From NCBI RefSeq assembly GCF_004664715.2, contig NC_051068.1, positions 16,247,798-16,311,797 of the forward strand: a stretch of DNA of 64,000 nucleotides, given 5' to 3'. The notes under the pieces were generated by a model, which did no database searches, was not told the origin of the DNA, and saw only the letters and a program-made list of their open reading frames with translations. Origin of the DNA: Peromyscus leucopus. Its lineage: Eukaryota > Chordata > Mammalia > Rodentia > Cricetidae. Positions 36,890 through 47,942 of the stretch are shown piece after piece. A program made the position numbers and the translations under genes. The stretch's first letter is position 1. The number at the start of each line of letters is the position of its first letter.

Positions 36890-38585
36890 TTCCATATGAA
36901 GTTAAACATTGTCCTTTCAAGATCTGTGAAGAATTGTGTTGGAATTTTAATGGGGATTGCACTGAATCTGTAGATTGCTTTTAGTAAGATGGCCATTTTT
37001 ATTGTAAAGCATGGGAGATAGTTTAATTTCCATCTTCTGATATTTTCTTCAATTTCTTTCTTCAAAGTCTTGACATTTTTATCATACAAATCTTTCACTT
37101 GCTTAGTTAGAGATAATCCAAGATATTTTATATTATTTGAGGCTCTTGTGAAAAGTGTTGTTTCCCTGATTTCTTTCTCAGACAGTTCGTCGTTTGTATA
37201 TGGGAGGGCTGCTGATTTTTTGTGAGTTAATTTTGTATCCAGCAACTTTTCTGAAAGTGTTTTCATCAGTTGTAGGAGTTCCCCAGTGGAATTTTTAGGG
37301 TTCCTATGATATGTATACTGTCATATCATCTATTAATAGAGGTATTTTGACTTCTTCCTCTCCAAGTTAAAATGATTACACCAGCTTGTTTCTTAGGTTC
37401 GTTTGCTTGGAATACCTTTTTTCAACCCTTTATCCTGAGGTGATGTCTATTCTTGAGGTTAAGGTGTGTTTCTTGGATGATGGATCCTGATTTTGCATTC
37501 ATTCTGTTAGTGTGTGTCCTTTGTTTGGGGAATTGAGACTGTTGAAGTTGAGAAATATCAATGACCAATGGTTGTTTATTCCTGTTTGTTGTGGCTGTGG
37601 TGGCGGTAATGATGGTGGGGTGTGTGTGTGCGCATGCACTCCTGTATATATGTATGATATATATGTGCTTCCTTTCTCTTGACTTCGTAGATCTGTAATT
37701 TTTCCCCTGTGTTTTCTTGGATGTAGTTAACTTCTTTAGGTTAGAGTTTACCTTCCAACATATTCTGTGGGCCTAGATGTGTAAATAAATATTGCCTAAA
37801 TTTGGTTTTATCATGAAATGTCTTATTTTATCCATCTATAGCAATTGAAAATTTTGCTGGGTATAGTAGTCTGGGCTGGCATCTGTGGTCTCTTAGTGTC
37901 TATAGCACATGTGTCCAGGCCCTTCTGGCTTTTAGAGTCTCCATTGAGAAGTCAGATATAATTCTAATACATCTACCTTTGTGTATTGCTTGGTCTTTTC
38001 CACTTGCAGCTGTTAATATTCTTTCTTAGTTCTATATGGTTAGTGTTTTGATTATTATGTGGCAAGGGGGACTTTCTTTTCTGGGTCCAATCTACTTGGC
38101 GTTCTGTAAGCTGCTTTTACTTTGATAGACATCTCTTTCTTTAGGTTAGGGACATTTTCTTCTATGATTTTGTTGGAAATATTTTCTAGCCCTTTGACCT
38201 GTTTTTCTTCTCTTTTCTTTCTTCCTATTATTCTTAGATTTGATCTTTTTATGGTGTCACAGATTTTCTGGATGTTTTGTGAAGTAGTTTTTTAATTTAA
38301 CATTTTGTTTCACTGGGGTATGCATTTCTTTTATCATGTCTTCAATGCCCGAGATTCTCTCTTCCATCTCTTGTATTTTTTTGGTGAGGCATGCCTCTGT
38401 GGTTCCTGATTGAGTTTCTAAATTTTTTTATTTCCAGATCTCCCCCAGTTTGGGTTTTCTTTGTTGATTTTATTTCCACTCTCATGTTTTGAATGGTTTT
38501 ATTCATTTCCCACCACTGCGTATTTGTGTTTTCTTTAAGGGATTTATTTCCTCTATCTGCACCTCTATCACATGCACAAAAGAAA
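34250..38585 (-). mobile_element. Long L1, antisense: 3' UTR and ORF2 remnants
   Basis: On the minus strand, 36149-36460 and 36670-37266 encode L1 ORF2 C-terminal-domain peptides (for example [49 protein letters not shown]). Sequence below 36,100 is a long L1 3' UTR ending in the antisense G-rich tract and a T-rich region near 34,260-34,390. Sequence at 37,300-38,580 looks like ORF1-side L1 text. ORF2 is mostly deleted, and a (TG)n tract at 36,860-36,888 interrupts it. The element is non-functional. Confidence 0.75.
36670..37266 (-). pseudogene. L1 ORF2 C-terminal fragment
   Basis: About 130 recognisable ORF2 residues (post-reverse-transcriptase region) are open from 37266 down to about 36890. 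The frame then enters a CA microsatellite and shifts. No endonuclease or FADD/YADD-bearing core is present in this stretch. A relic. Confidence 0.8.
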
Positions 38586-39064
38586 TTTTAAGTTTTTTTG
38601 TATTATTTTTAAAAATTAAATTTATTTATTTATTTTACATCTCAATCACATTTCCTCCCCCTCCTTTCATTCTCTCTCCCCACCAACTCTCTGCCCCCAC
38701 TTTACCCCCGATCCACTCCTCTTCTGTTTCTGTTCAGAAAAGGGCAGACCTCTCCTGGGTATCAGCAAAGCATGGCATATCAAATTGAGAGAGGACTAAG
38801 CTCCTCCCCTTGTTTGAAGGCTGGGCGAGGCAGCTCAGTCTCTTCAACAAATGGTGCTGGCTTAACTGGTTGTCGTCATGTAGAAGAATGCCAATAGATC
38901 CATTTCTATCTCCATGCACAAAATTCAAGTCCAAGTGGATCAAACACCTCAACATAAATTCAGATACCCTGAAGCTGATAGAAGAGAAAGTGGGAAGTAG
39001 CCCTGAATGCACTGGCACAAGAGACTACTTCCTGACTAGAACACCAGTAGCAAAGACATTAAAG
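38586..39064. mobile_element. Nested L1 fragment with inverted 5' half
   Basis: Positions 38586-38820 are antisense L1 3'-UTR text (agaaaagggcagacctctcc, atggcatatcaaattgagag). Positions 38822-39064 are sense L1 text (ttcaacaaatggtgctggct, ccaagtggatcaaacacctc, actacttcctgactagaaca). This head-to-head order is what twin-primed, 5'-inverted L1 insertions produce. Confidence 0.55.
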
Positions 39065-40190
39065 TCTTTTAGTTTTGTGTCAGTCGTGTTGGAATATTCA
39101 TAGCCTGTTGTGGTAGTGCTGCTGGGATCTCGTGCAGACATAGCATCCTGGCCATTATTGATTGTGATTTTGTGCTGGTATCTAGACATCTGGGATTGGG
39201 AAGACAGTAACTTGAGGTGTTGATATCTGATATCTGATCTTGTCTTTGTAGGGTGGATGTTTTGTTCCTTGGTTTCTGTTTTCTCTCTAGTTCTTAGAAT
39301 AGTGTGGTAACATGTATTTCCTATGGGGAAATCTTCTGGGGACCTGAAAGTTGTGGGCACTGGGGTCCCAGGTAAAATGTGTTTCTGGGTATTGGGCCCT
39401 GAGATTTAGGAACGGGGATGGGCTAGGGGCAGTGGAGCCATAAGAGGGAGGAAAGAAGAGTGTTCCACCAGGATCTGCTCAGTTAGTCTCTAGGCAATGG
39501 GCGCAGACAGTGAGGAGAGGCCATAGCAAAAGGTCTGCTACAGAGCTGGGAATGGGACTGGATGATCAGATTTGGAGGAATGGAGAGAGAGGTGAAGATC
39601 TGGAGTTAACTACCCTGGTCAGAGTGACCTGTGGGTTCCAGAGTGCCTGCAGGAGCTGGACAAAGCAGTGAGTGGAGGCGGGAAGTTTTGAGGGAAAGGT
39701 CTGTGGGATCCATCCAATGGAGATGGGTGCAGGAAGGGAGGCTGCAGAGCTGGGATGAGACTGGGGGATTATTTTGGAGGAGCTGAGGGAGAGGTGAAGG
39801 TTTGCAATTAGCTTCCTGGCTTCCCTGGCTGGGGTGGCAGGTGTGTTCCCAGGGAGTGCCTGCTGGAGTTGGGGGGCAGGGCACAATGCAACCACTCAGG
39901 GGAGGGAGATTAGGAGGTGAAGATCTGTGAGATCCACCAGAGAGGAAGTGGGGGAGACTGCCACAGGTGAGATCCTCTGCAGAGCTGTTCATGAATGTAG
40001 GGCATTAGACTTAGAGGAATAGAGGGACAGGTGAAGGTCTGCAAAGCCGACCTGCTTCCCTGTTGCAAAGCTGGGGTGGAGATGAGGGGGTTGTATTTGG
40101 AGGGGCAGAAGGAGAGGTAAAGATTTGCTGTTTGCCTACTTGTTTACCTGGCCTGAGTGGCCTGTGGGTTCCCAGGGAGTGCCTGCTGGA
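39065..40190 (-). mobile_element. L1 5' region with monomer-like repeats, antisense (left of provirus)
   Basis: Purine-rich units recur every 180-200 bp or so: gagctgggaatgggactgga / gagctgggatgagactgggg / aagctggggtggagatgagg, each followed by tttggagg(a/g) and gagaggtgaag(a/g), and cctgtgggttccagagtgcc / ttcccagggagtgcctgctg. This resembles the tandem 5' UTR of L1. The same pattern resumes after the provirus at 49,482. Confidence 0.6.
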
Positions 40191-40196
40191 GGTGGG
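40191..40196. repeat. Provirus target-site duplication (left), ggtggg
   Basis: Six bases ggtggg before the 5' LTR are repeated exactly at 49476-49481. Six-base duplications are usual for class II/betaretroviral integration. Confidence 0.85.
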
Positions 40197-40657
40197 TATG
40201 GTGGCATTTTATTTGTACTGAAATGTGATGTTAATTGTAGGTTAATAAATAAAGTTGTTTGGGGGTCAGAGCTATTAGAGCCATAGCAAGAGCATGGCGG
40301 TGGTGGCGCACGCCTTTAATCCCAGCACTTGGTAGACAGAGCCAGGTAGATTTCTGTGTGTTCAAGGATACAGCCAGCATTGGAGACTCTTTAATCTCAA
40401 TACCATAGAAGACCTGGAGGTCTGTACATACAGGCAGTGATGAGGCAGTCATGTGTTTGGGTTTACAACCAATGAGAAGGCAGAACAGAAAGACTATATA
40501 AAGACAAACATACAGGAAGTAGCTCTCTTTGCAGAGAGGTCTCTTGGCTTAAGAGGCTAGCTGCAGAAGGCAGTAAGGCTCTTAGCTCTGATCTCTTAGC
40601 TTTTTTCTTTGCATTGTTTCTGTTTCTTATTTAATAAGACAGTTGGTTACATCTACA
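40197..40657 (+). repeat. 5' LTR of provirus (461 bp)
   Basis: Begins tatggtggcattttatttgt and ends ggttacatctaca. Contains a B1-like segment (ggcggtggtggcgcacgcct, about 40299-40375), a CCAAT box (aaccaatgag, about 40468-40477) and a TATA box (actatataaag, about 40493-40503). By eye it differs from the 3' LTR at about 30 positions (roughly 7%). Confidence 0.92.
40493..40503 (+). promoter_or_regulatory. LTR TATA box (5' LTR)
   Basis: actatataaag, about 20 bp downstream of a CCAAT box; identical in the 3' LTR. Probable retroviral core promoter. Confidence 0.65.
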
Positions 40658-40659
40658 TT

Positions 40660-40677
40660 TGGCACCCAACATGACAA
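40660..40677 (+). other. Primer binding site, tRNA-Lys(1,2)-like
   Basis: tggcacccaacatgacaa lies two bases after the LTR end. It fits the lysine-1,2 primer pattern used by several betaretroviruses, with G-to-A changes at CpG-type positions. It does not fit the Phe primer of IAP elements. Confidence 0.75.
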
Positions 40678-40961
40678 GAATCCATTAAAAACTGCTTGAC
40701 TTAGCCTGGCGGCACATCTGGTTTCCTGTCTGGGCGGCTGGCTCCCTAGCCTGGGTTGGCTTGGCCTCAGGCTGGACTAACGGTGAGCTACTTGCTTAAA
40801 GCCAGTGCTACAAACAACTCAGGCCTGCCCTGCCAAACAGGGCCCCTGCCTGTAAAGCCAATGAACGTGGTCGGAGCTTAAGGAAGCCAGAGCCAAGCCT
40901 TGACTCTGCACAAGAGGGAACACGTGGCTGGATTTAAGCTTTAGCCGGCTACTCTTTCTTG

Positions 40962-41032
<71 letters not shown>

Positions 41033-41164
41033 CTTGGACACTAGGTGGCTGTTTTGAAATTCCCTGGATTTCTACTGTTCTACGCAGACTTGATAAGTCA
41101 CTTAACATATCAGATATTTTAAAGGAAACTATTTAAAAGAGAATTTTTTCCCACATTTTAAAAA
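40678..41164 (+). other. Provirus leader with (CT)n tract
   Basis: Non-coding leader between primer binding site and gag. A pure CT microsatellite lies at 40968-41029. No packaging structure was assessed. Confidence 0.6.
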
Positions 41165-42511
41165 ATGGGTTTTATGTGTACATTGGAAGAAAATTGGGCT
41201 TTGTTTGAAATTTTAGGCAGTCTGACAATGGAATAACTATGTGAGAAGATTAATGTTGATCTAATTATGCAGTTTATTACTATGCTTATCTTCATTTTAC
41301 TATTTAAAAAGATAGTCAATTTAAGTGCCAGGATAACAGTTTTAGAAAAACTTGTTAAACCTGTAAAAATGAATCATAGAGAAATTCAAATTCAGACAGA
41401 AGAAATTAACAATGAAGTTGTTTCAAGATTGGATCATAAGGTTGTAGAAAGAAAGCCTCTTTTCACACAGTCACTCTTAATTTATCCTGTAACCATACAG
41501 CAGTTGCCTAATCAAATGACTACACAAAATATTTGGGCTCCAATTGAAATGTTGGATTTATGAAGGTTTAAGGAGGCAATAGTATCTTATGGCATGTACT
41601 CCCCATATGTAAAGCAAATGTTAAACTCTTGGTCAACATATAATAGGATTGTACCACAGGACTGGCGGGACCTTACACAAGCTGTTCTGGAACCCAGCCA
41701 GAGACTTCAATTTCTAACGTGGTTCAAGGATGAAGCGAAAAACATAGAAAAACAATGGAGGGATAAAGGAATACAAGTCTGCCAGGATCAGCTTATTGGA
41801 GAAGGCCAATATGCTTCAGTACAAACACAATGTTTATATGATGTCCAAACCATAATTTTATGTTGAACAGCAGCTTTGAATGCATGGGACAGAGTTGAGG
41901 AACCAGGAAAAAAAACTGAGTCATTTACAAAGGTTATACAAGGCCCAAAAGAATCTTTCACAGATTTTTTTTTACAAAGACTGGCTTCAGCAGTAAAGAG
42001 AATGGTCTCAGATTCAGAAGCTAGTCAGAAAATAATTGAATCTTTGGCCTTTGAGAATGTGAATGCAGCATGCAAAAGAATAATCAGGCCATTAAAGGCA
42101 AGATCTGCACCTTTGGAAGATTGGATTAGAGACACGGTCAATGTTGAGGCTCATGACCATAATGATATGTGGGTAGGAGAAGCAATTTCAAAAGGTTTGA
42201 GGAATGTTAGATTTTTTTTTTAATGTGGAAAGCAAGGACATTTTAAAAGGGACTATAAACAGGTCATTCCTAGAAACAATGTTTCTTCAAGGAACAATGG
42301 CAACAGAATGCCCCTTCCTTCTGGAGTATGCAGAAGGTGTGGTAAGGGAAAACATTGGACCAATGAATGTAGATCAACAAGGGACATACAGGGTAATCCT
42401 TTGCCTCAGTCTTTGGGAAACTCCCGGAGTGGCCTCATGCAGGCCCCCACAGCAAATCGAGTTCAAACCTTTCCTGCAGCTGTAGAGGAAATCCCTACTC
42501 AGAGCAATTAA
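41165..42511 (+). pseudogene. gag: gag pseudogene (matrix-like start, capsid, nucleocapsid)
   Basis: One frame runs from an ATG-GGT start (Met-Gly, a possible myristoylation context) to TAA at 42509, broken by in-frame stops at 41234 (TAA), 41561 (TGA), 41864 (TGA) and 42221 (TAA). Capsid is recognisable: YSPYVKQMLNSWS and VPQDWRDLTQAVLEP near the N-terminal domain, and the major homology region with QGPKESFTDFFLQRL. Nucleocapsid keeps one good CCHC knuckle (CRRCGKGKHWTNEC, about 42329-42370). The first knuckle has lost its first and last Cys. At about 448 codons it is short for a betaretroviral Gag, mainly in the matrix part. Confidence 0.88.
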
Positions 42512-42886
42512 ATAACCAAATACCTATTGGAATAAATCATGCTGGTCAGGATGATGAAACAGAGAGAATAGAAAATTCAGGAGAAAACATAAAGAAATTT
42601 TTTTGGCAAACTTCTATTAATGAACAAAGACCAAAATTAATGATAAAAATAAATGGTGTTTTGTTGTCTGGTCTGGTAGAACACAGGTGTGGACGTTACC
42701 ATAATTGCACTGGAATTTTGGCATCCAGCTTGGCCTCTTCAGGAGGTAAACGTTCAACTGTTAGGAATTGGGACATTATCTCAGGTGAAACAGAGTGCAA
42801 GATGGCTCAAATGTATAGGTCCAGAAGGACAGAGAGGAAAATTAAAACCCTATGTGGCTAACATAGCTATGAACCTGTGGGTTTGA
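42490..42886 (+). pseudogene. pro: pro (aspartic protease) pseudogene
   Basis: Two overlapping frames carry a retropepsin-like region: KLMIKINGVLLSGLV before the break, and ALEFWHPAWPLQEVNVQLLG with GIGTLSQVKQSA after it. The Asp-Thr-Gly active-site codons at about 42678-42690 are disrupted by a one-base offset, so no single frame spans the catalytic site. A TGA ends the second frame at 42884. No dUTPase domain was recognised. Confidence 0.75.
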
Positions 42887-42980
42887 GACTTGTTGCAACA
42901 ATGGAATACTCAGATTAACATCCCTCCAATCTCAGAAACAAATCATAAACTAGCACATGTTTCTGAGAGAAATATTCTAA

Positions 42981-44127
42981 GTGGTCACCAGCCATCCATA
43001 TTATACAAGAACAGGAACAACAACTGATGATATCCCAAAGACACCAACAGCTCTACCTTTAAAATGGTTAACAGATAAGCCTGTACGGGTTCAGCAATGG
43101 CCCTTAACAACAGAGAAACTCCAGGCTTTAGAAGAGCTGGTAGAAGAACAGTTAAATGCTCAGCATATTGAAGAATCAACCAGCCCTTGGAATTCTCCTG
43201 TATTTGTTATTAAAAAGAAATCTGGTAAATGGAGAATGGTAACAGACCTTAGAGCAATTAACAAAGTAATTCAGCCAATGGGCTCTCTACAATCTGGGAT
43301 TCCTTTGCGTACTCTGTTACCAAAAGGATGGCCTCTCATAGTTATTGATTTAAAAGACTGTTTCTTTTCAATAACCTTACAAGAAAAAGACAAAGAAAGA
43401 TTTGCTTTCACAGTGCCTACTTATAATAATTCTCAACCAGTTAAAAAATTTCAATGGAGGATCTTCCCACAGGGAATGTTGAATAGCCCAACTCTGTGGC
43501 AATATTTTGTACAACAGCCATTGGAAGTGATACGTAAAAAATTTCCTAAATCTATAATTTATCATTATATGGATGATATTTTACTAGCTGACTCAAATGC
43601 AGATACTTTAGAAAGAATGTTTGAAGAAGTAAAGAAAATTTTGCCTTGCTGGGGATTACAAATTGCTCCTGAAAAGATACAAAGAGGAGATTCTATAAAT
43701 TATTTAGGATATAAAATAGAGCTACAAAAAATTAGACCCCAAAAGGTGCAAATTAGGAGAGAGACTACAGACCCTTAATGACTTTCAAAGATTATTTGGA
43801 GATGTTTCTCATCTACGAACTATTGTTGGGTTAAAAAATGATGAACTAAATAATTTGTTCAAAATCTTAGAAGGTGACAAGGACTTAAATAGTCCAGGAG
43901 AATTATCACCTGAAGCTAAGAAAGAATTGGCCTTGGTAGAAAAGAAAGTACATGAAGGGCACGTGGATCGTATTGATCCAAAGCTGGATTGCATTTTGGT
44001 TATTTTACCTTCTAGGCATTCTCCTACAGGAATATTAATGCAGAGGGAAGATATTATATTGGAATGGATATTTTTACCAAATAAACCAAATAAAAAATTA
44101 AAAACTTATGTGGAAAAAAATCTCTGA
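42981..44127 (+). pseudogene. pol: pol: reverse transcriptase domain (frameshifted)
   Basis: Fingers and palm are open from 42981 to 43778 (265 codons), with WNSPVFVIKKKSGKWRM, TDLRAINK, the VIDLKDCFF motif, FPQGMLNSPTLWQ and an intact YMDD at about 43566-43577. Near 43758 the frame shifts. The thumb/connection (LFGDVSHLRTIVGL, then a Lys/Glu-rich stretch) continues in another frame to 44127. The domain is well preserved but not continuous. Confidence 0.92.
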
Positions 44128-44740
44128 CTTGATTTGGAAAGGAAAATTGAGACTTCGTCAATTAGCAGGAATAGACCCAGCAGAAATTGTCATACCTTTA
44201 ACTAAGGAGGACATTGAAAAATTATAGACAGAAAGTGAACCTTGGCAAAGAGCTTGCAGTAATTTTTTGGGAGAAATTAACAGCAAATATCCCCAAAGCG
44301 ATAGAATTGATCTCATAAAGAGAGCTGATTGGATCTTGCCTCGAATTGTACGGCAAAAACCCATATCTGGAGTTCATACATTTTATACAGATGCCAACAA
44401 TCAAGGAAAGGCAGATTACAAATCAGAAAATTTAAGTAAAGTGGTTCAAAGTCCTTATAATTCAGTTCAAAAATCAGAATTGTATGCTATTCTCTTGGTA
44501 TTAATGGATTTTTCAGAACCTCTCAACATAGTAACTGACTTTCAGTATGCTGAAAGAGTGGTATTACATATTGAGACTACAGAATTTATCCCTGATGCTT
44601 CAAAATTAACTTCACTATTTATTCAATTACAAGATACAATCAGGAAAAAAGTCATCCTTTATAAACAATTCACATTCAATCCCATACTGGTCTGCCAGGC
44701 CCTCTTGCACAAGGCAATGATAAGATTGATAAATTATTGA
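44128..44740 (+). pseudogene. pol: pol: connection and RNase H domain (broken)
   Basis: A third frame carries the connection (LRQLAGIDPAEIVIPLT), a TAG stop at 44225, and then RNase H: FYTDANNQGKA (catalytic Asp), VQKSELYAILLVL (Glu), IVTDFQYAERV (Asp). The frame ends with a stop at 44738. Residues for catalysis are visible but the reading frame is not intact. Confidence 0.87.
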
Positions 44741-45558
44741 TAGGAAATGTGGTGGAGGCCTCAGAATTTCATAAAAAAACCATCATGTCAATAGTAAATG
44801 TTTAAAAAAGGATTTTTCCATAACCTGGCAACAAGCCAAAGAAATAGTAAAGAAATGTCCTACTTGTTCCTTCTACAATCAAACGCCATTACCAGCAGGA
44901 TGTAACCCAAAGGGTACTCAGAGGAATTGAAATCTGGCAGATGGATGTGTTTCACTTTGCAGAATTTGGAAAATTGAAATATGTACACCATACCATCGAT
45001 ACTTATTCAGGATTTCAATGGGCAACTGCTTTGAGTTCTGAAAAAGCTGATTCTGTAATCACTCATTTGCTAGAAGTAATGGCCATCATGTGTATACCAG
45101 CACAAATTAAAACTGACAATGCTCCATCATATGTCTCTGTTAAAATGAAACAGTTTTTTGCTTCTTACAATATAAAGCGTATTATAGGCATACAACATAA
45201 TCCTACAGGTCAAGCAGTTATAGAAAGATCAAACAGAACTCTAAAGGATATGCTAAATAAACAGAAAGGGGTAACAAAACCCACCAGAAATAGACTGCAT
45301 AATGCTCTATTAACTTTGAATTTTCTCAACGCTAATGAGAAAGGAACAACAGCTGAAGAGAGACATTGAATAATAGAAAAAACTACAGAATTAAATCAGC
45401 CTATATACTTTAAGGATGTGCTGACCTCAGAATGGAAACCAGGGTATGTGTTACGTTGGGGATGAGGTTTTGCTTTTGTTTCTGCAGGAGAAGATAAGCT
45501 GTGGGTACCATCAAAATTGATAAAGGTACGATTTGAACAAGAGAGACCTCTTAATTAG
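44741..45558 (+). pseudogene. pol: pol: integrase domain (catalytic core open)
   Basis: The N-terminal HHCC zinc-binding region is present but broken by frame changes at about 44790 and 44920. The core at 44941-45369 is open and holds D (WQMDVFHF), D (IKTDNAPSY) and E (AVIERSNRT), with 35 residues between the second Asp and the Glu, i.e. a complete D,D(35)E triad. The C-terminal part (EWKPGYVLRWG, then GEDKLWVPSKLIKV) follows after two stops and ends at TAG 45556. Confidence 0.9.
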
Positions 45559-46035
45559 AGGAGGTGATGGTTCATCAACCAGCATGAACATCCAATTTAA
45601 ACTAACTTACACCAGTAACATATGCCTTTTCATTTAATCAGATAATAACTTGCCAAAAAGGAACATCCCCAAAATTAGTCTTGGGGAAAGGTTTTTGTTT
45701 TTTGTCTTTTAGGAGAATGAAGGTTAAGGAATCTGAAGAACACAGGACAAATGAGACAACTGAAGAAAAGAGACAAATAATCTATCCCAGGAAACAGAGT
45801 GAAATGGCATACGGGTATATCATCTAATAATTTTTTATAAGTCTTCTTAAATGTTTGTTTCTGCTCTTCTCTAAAGAAATTTAACACTATTGGTCTTCTA
45901 ATAGTCCTATTTCAATTAAAATTTAAAGCTGACTTTGGAGTTGGAGAATGGCTCTCTTTTTTTTTAAACTCAAGCATGTTGTTAAAAGGAAAATGCAAAC
46001 TTCCTCTATCATGCCACAAGAAAAGAGCCATTTTC
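45559..46035 (+). other. Provirus post-pol region, no env recognised
   Basis: A short open stretch at about 45718-45830 (Lys/Glu-rich) could be an env-leader or accessory remnant, but nothing resembles a surface or transmembrane glycoprotein. Confidence 0.5.
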
Positions 46036-46379
46036 TGTTGCTGGATGGCTTCTCTCCAGGCTCCAAGCCCCACAGTCCCACAATCCATGTATAAAATAAT
46101 CACTCAGACGCCTATATTGTTTATAAACTGTATGGCCGTGGCAGGCTTCTTGCTAACTGTTCTTTTATCTTAAATTAACCCATTTCTATAAATCTATACC
46201 TTGCCACGTGGCTGGTGGCTTACCAGCGTCTTTACATGTTGCTTGTCCTGGTGGTGGCTGCAGTGTCTCTCCCTCCTTTTTCCTGTTTCCCCAATTCTCC
46301 TCTCTCCTTGTCCTGCCTATACTTCCTGTCTGGTCACTGGCCATCAGTATTTTATTTATATAGAGCAATATCTACAGCA
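46036..46379. mobile_element. Solo-LTR-like insertion A inside the provirus (344 bp)
   Basis: Begins tgttgctggatggcttctct and ends tatctacagca (TG...CA). The 6-bp flanks attttc / atcttc match at five of six positions. About 80% similar by eye to insertion B at 47943-48283. It contains ttatatagag near one end, but orientation is undecided. Confidence 0.75.
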
Positions 46380-46385
46380 ATCTTC

Positions 46386-47936
46386 TGCTATGGGTCAGGG
46401 GAAAAGCCAAATTAATTAAGAGACTATTCTATTACTAATCTCAACTCTTTGATTCTATTCTGATCCTTTAAACTTTTCTTAAAGTATAAATTTTATATCA
46501 ATTTACAAGATTTATATATATATGTATATATATACACACATTTTAAACTTTGTTAAGATATGAATGGTCATACAGAGTACTAACTAATTCTAGAAAAAGG
46601 CTTCAGTTAGCTGCATATATAAGTCTTTGTGTTCGAGTCTCTTATCAGTTTTTTGCAGGAATTTACGGCCAGGCCTAACATCAACTGAAGTCTCCAGGAA
46701 GAAGATGGGGCCCCACAACCAATTCCACATGGACAATAATAATATCACTAATCTGACAAACATTACCTACAGATCAGCTTTGAACTTCAAGGTGCTCAGA
46801 GCAATTTTGAGATGACTAGCTGAGATGATCCAGTCTCAAAGACTACTTGAATAAGGACTTGAGATAAACCCTGAACTTTGGCATTATACACAGATTGGAT
46901 AATGAAGGATATAGTTACCTTTCCTAGAATTTGACAATTAACCTAAAATTTTTCTTTCAGGATAAAGATAACTTCCCCCATACCCAGCAGGAAGCAATTT
47001 TAAGAATACGACACCCACATTCTCAAAGAGGTGGTGTGGGGCGGGTGGTTTTTTTGGTCTTTTTGATGGGTTTTGGGTCTGGGATAATTGTCATTGTTTA
47101 AGGGGGTTGGTTATAAGTTGTTGTCAAGGGTTAGGAAAAAGGCTAAGCAAAGGAGATTAGATTTAAGGTTCTTGTTTAAAAAAAAGAGAAGAAGAAAAAG
47201 ACAATTACTAGTTTTAAATAGTTTACATTGGATTGGTTTGTTTTATATTGTATACAAATTATATATATTGAAATTAATATTGTTAGAAAATGCTATATGT
47301 GTATTTCTAATTGTACTTATACCGTTCATTTAACAATGCAATACAATTTTCTGATCCTTGAATGTTATTATTACCAACTATTAGGATATAAAGAAATGAA
47401 AGTTAGTAGTTAGACATTACAATAGAACTTGTAGTCACATTAGGTATGTTTTCAAAATTGAGCAGACATATTTTAGATAGATCATCTTCAAACCGTACAG
47501 AGATCTACAGAATATGGCATTTAAAATGTTTGAATAACGTAGAAAATTTTCTTTTGAGACATGTCAGTTCCTGGCAGTACCAATCTACTTCAGAGAAAAT
47601 ATGGGCATTGAAGAAACTGTATATAGAGTTAACTTTCATAGTGGCAAAAGTTAGCCACTGGACAACAAAGTATCCTCGAATCAACAGGACAAAATGGACA
47701 AACAGGACATGAAACAAAGGACTATTGATTCTTGCCAAAACAAGTGTGGTTATGGCTTTATGAAAAGGCATCTTCTGAGGCCAAGACAATATGGCACCAT
47801 CCCTGAAGTGGCCTTCGCAATTCGGAAAAAGGTACAGTGCCCTTTTCTTTGAAGGCAGCTTAACAGCAGTGGGCCAATGGCTTCTGATGTGCAATGGAAC
47901 GGCAGCTGAAACAGTTATTCTTGAAGAGTAACTAAG
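46386..47936 (+). other. Provirus interior between the two solo LTRs
   Basis: AT-rich and non-coding. Open frames of up to 88 codons show no Env motif (no furin site, CWLC or CKS17-like peptide was seen). Contains a (TA)n-rich patch near 46510-46535. Confidence 0.5.
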
Positions 47937-47942
47937 CTCACG

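Noticed and set aside
39566..39992. 109- and 128-codon Pro/Ser-rich minus-strand frames
   Set aside because: Products of the purine-rich L1 5' monomer-like array.
45718..45830. Short Lys/Glu-rich frame after pol as a retroviral accessory gene
   Set aside because: Too short and without recognisable motifs; kept only as a note in the post-pol entry.
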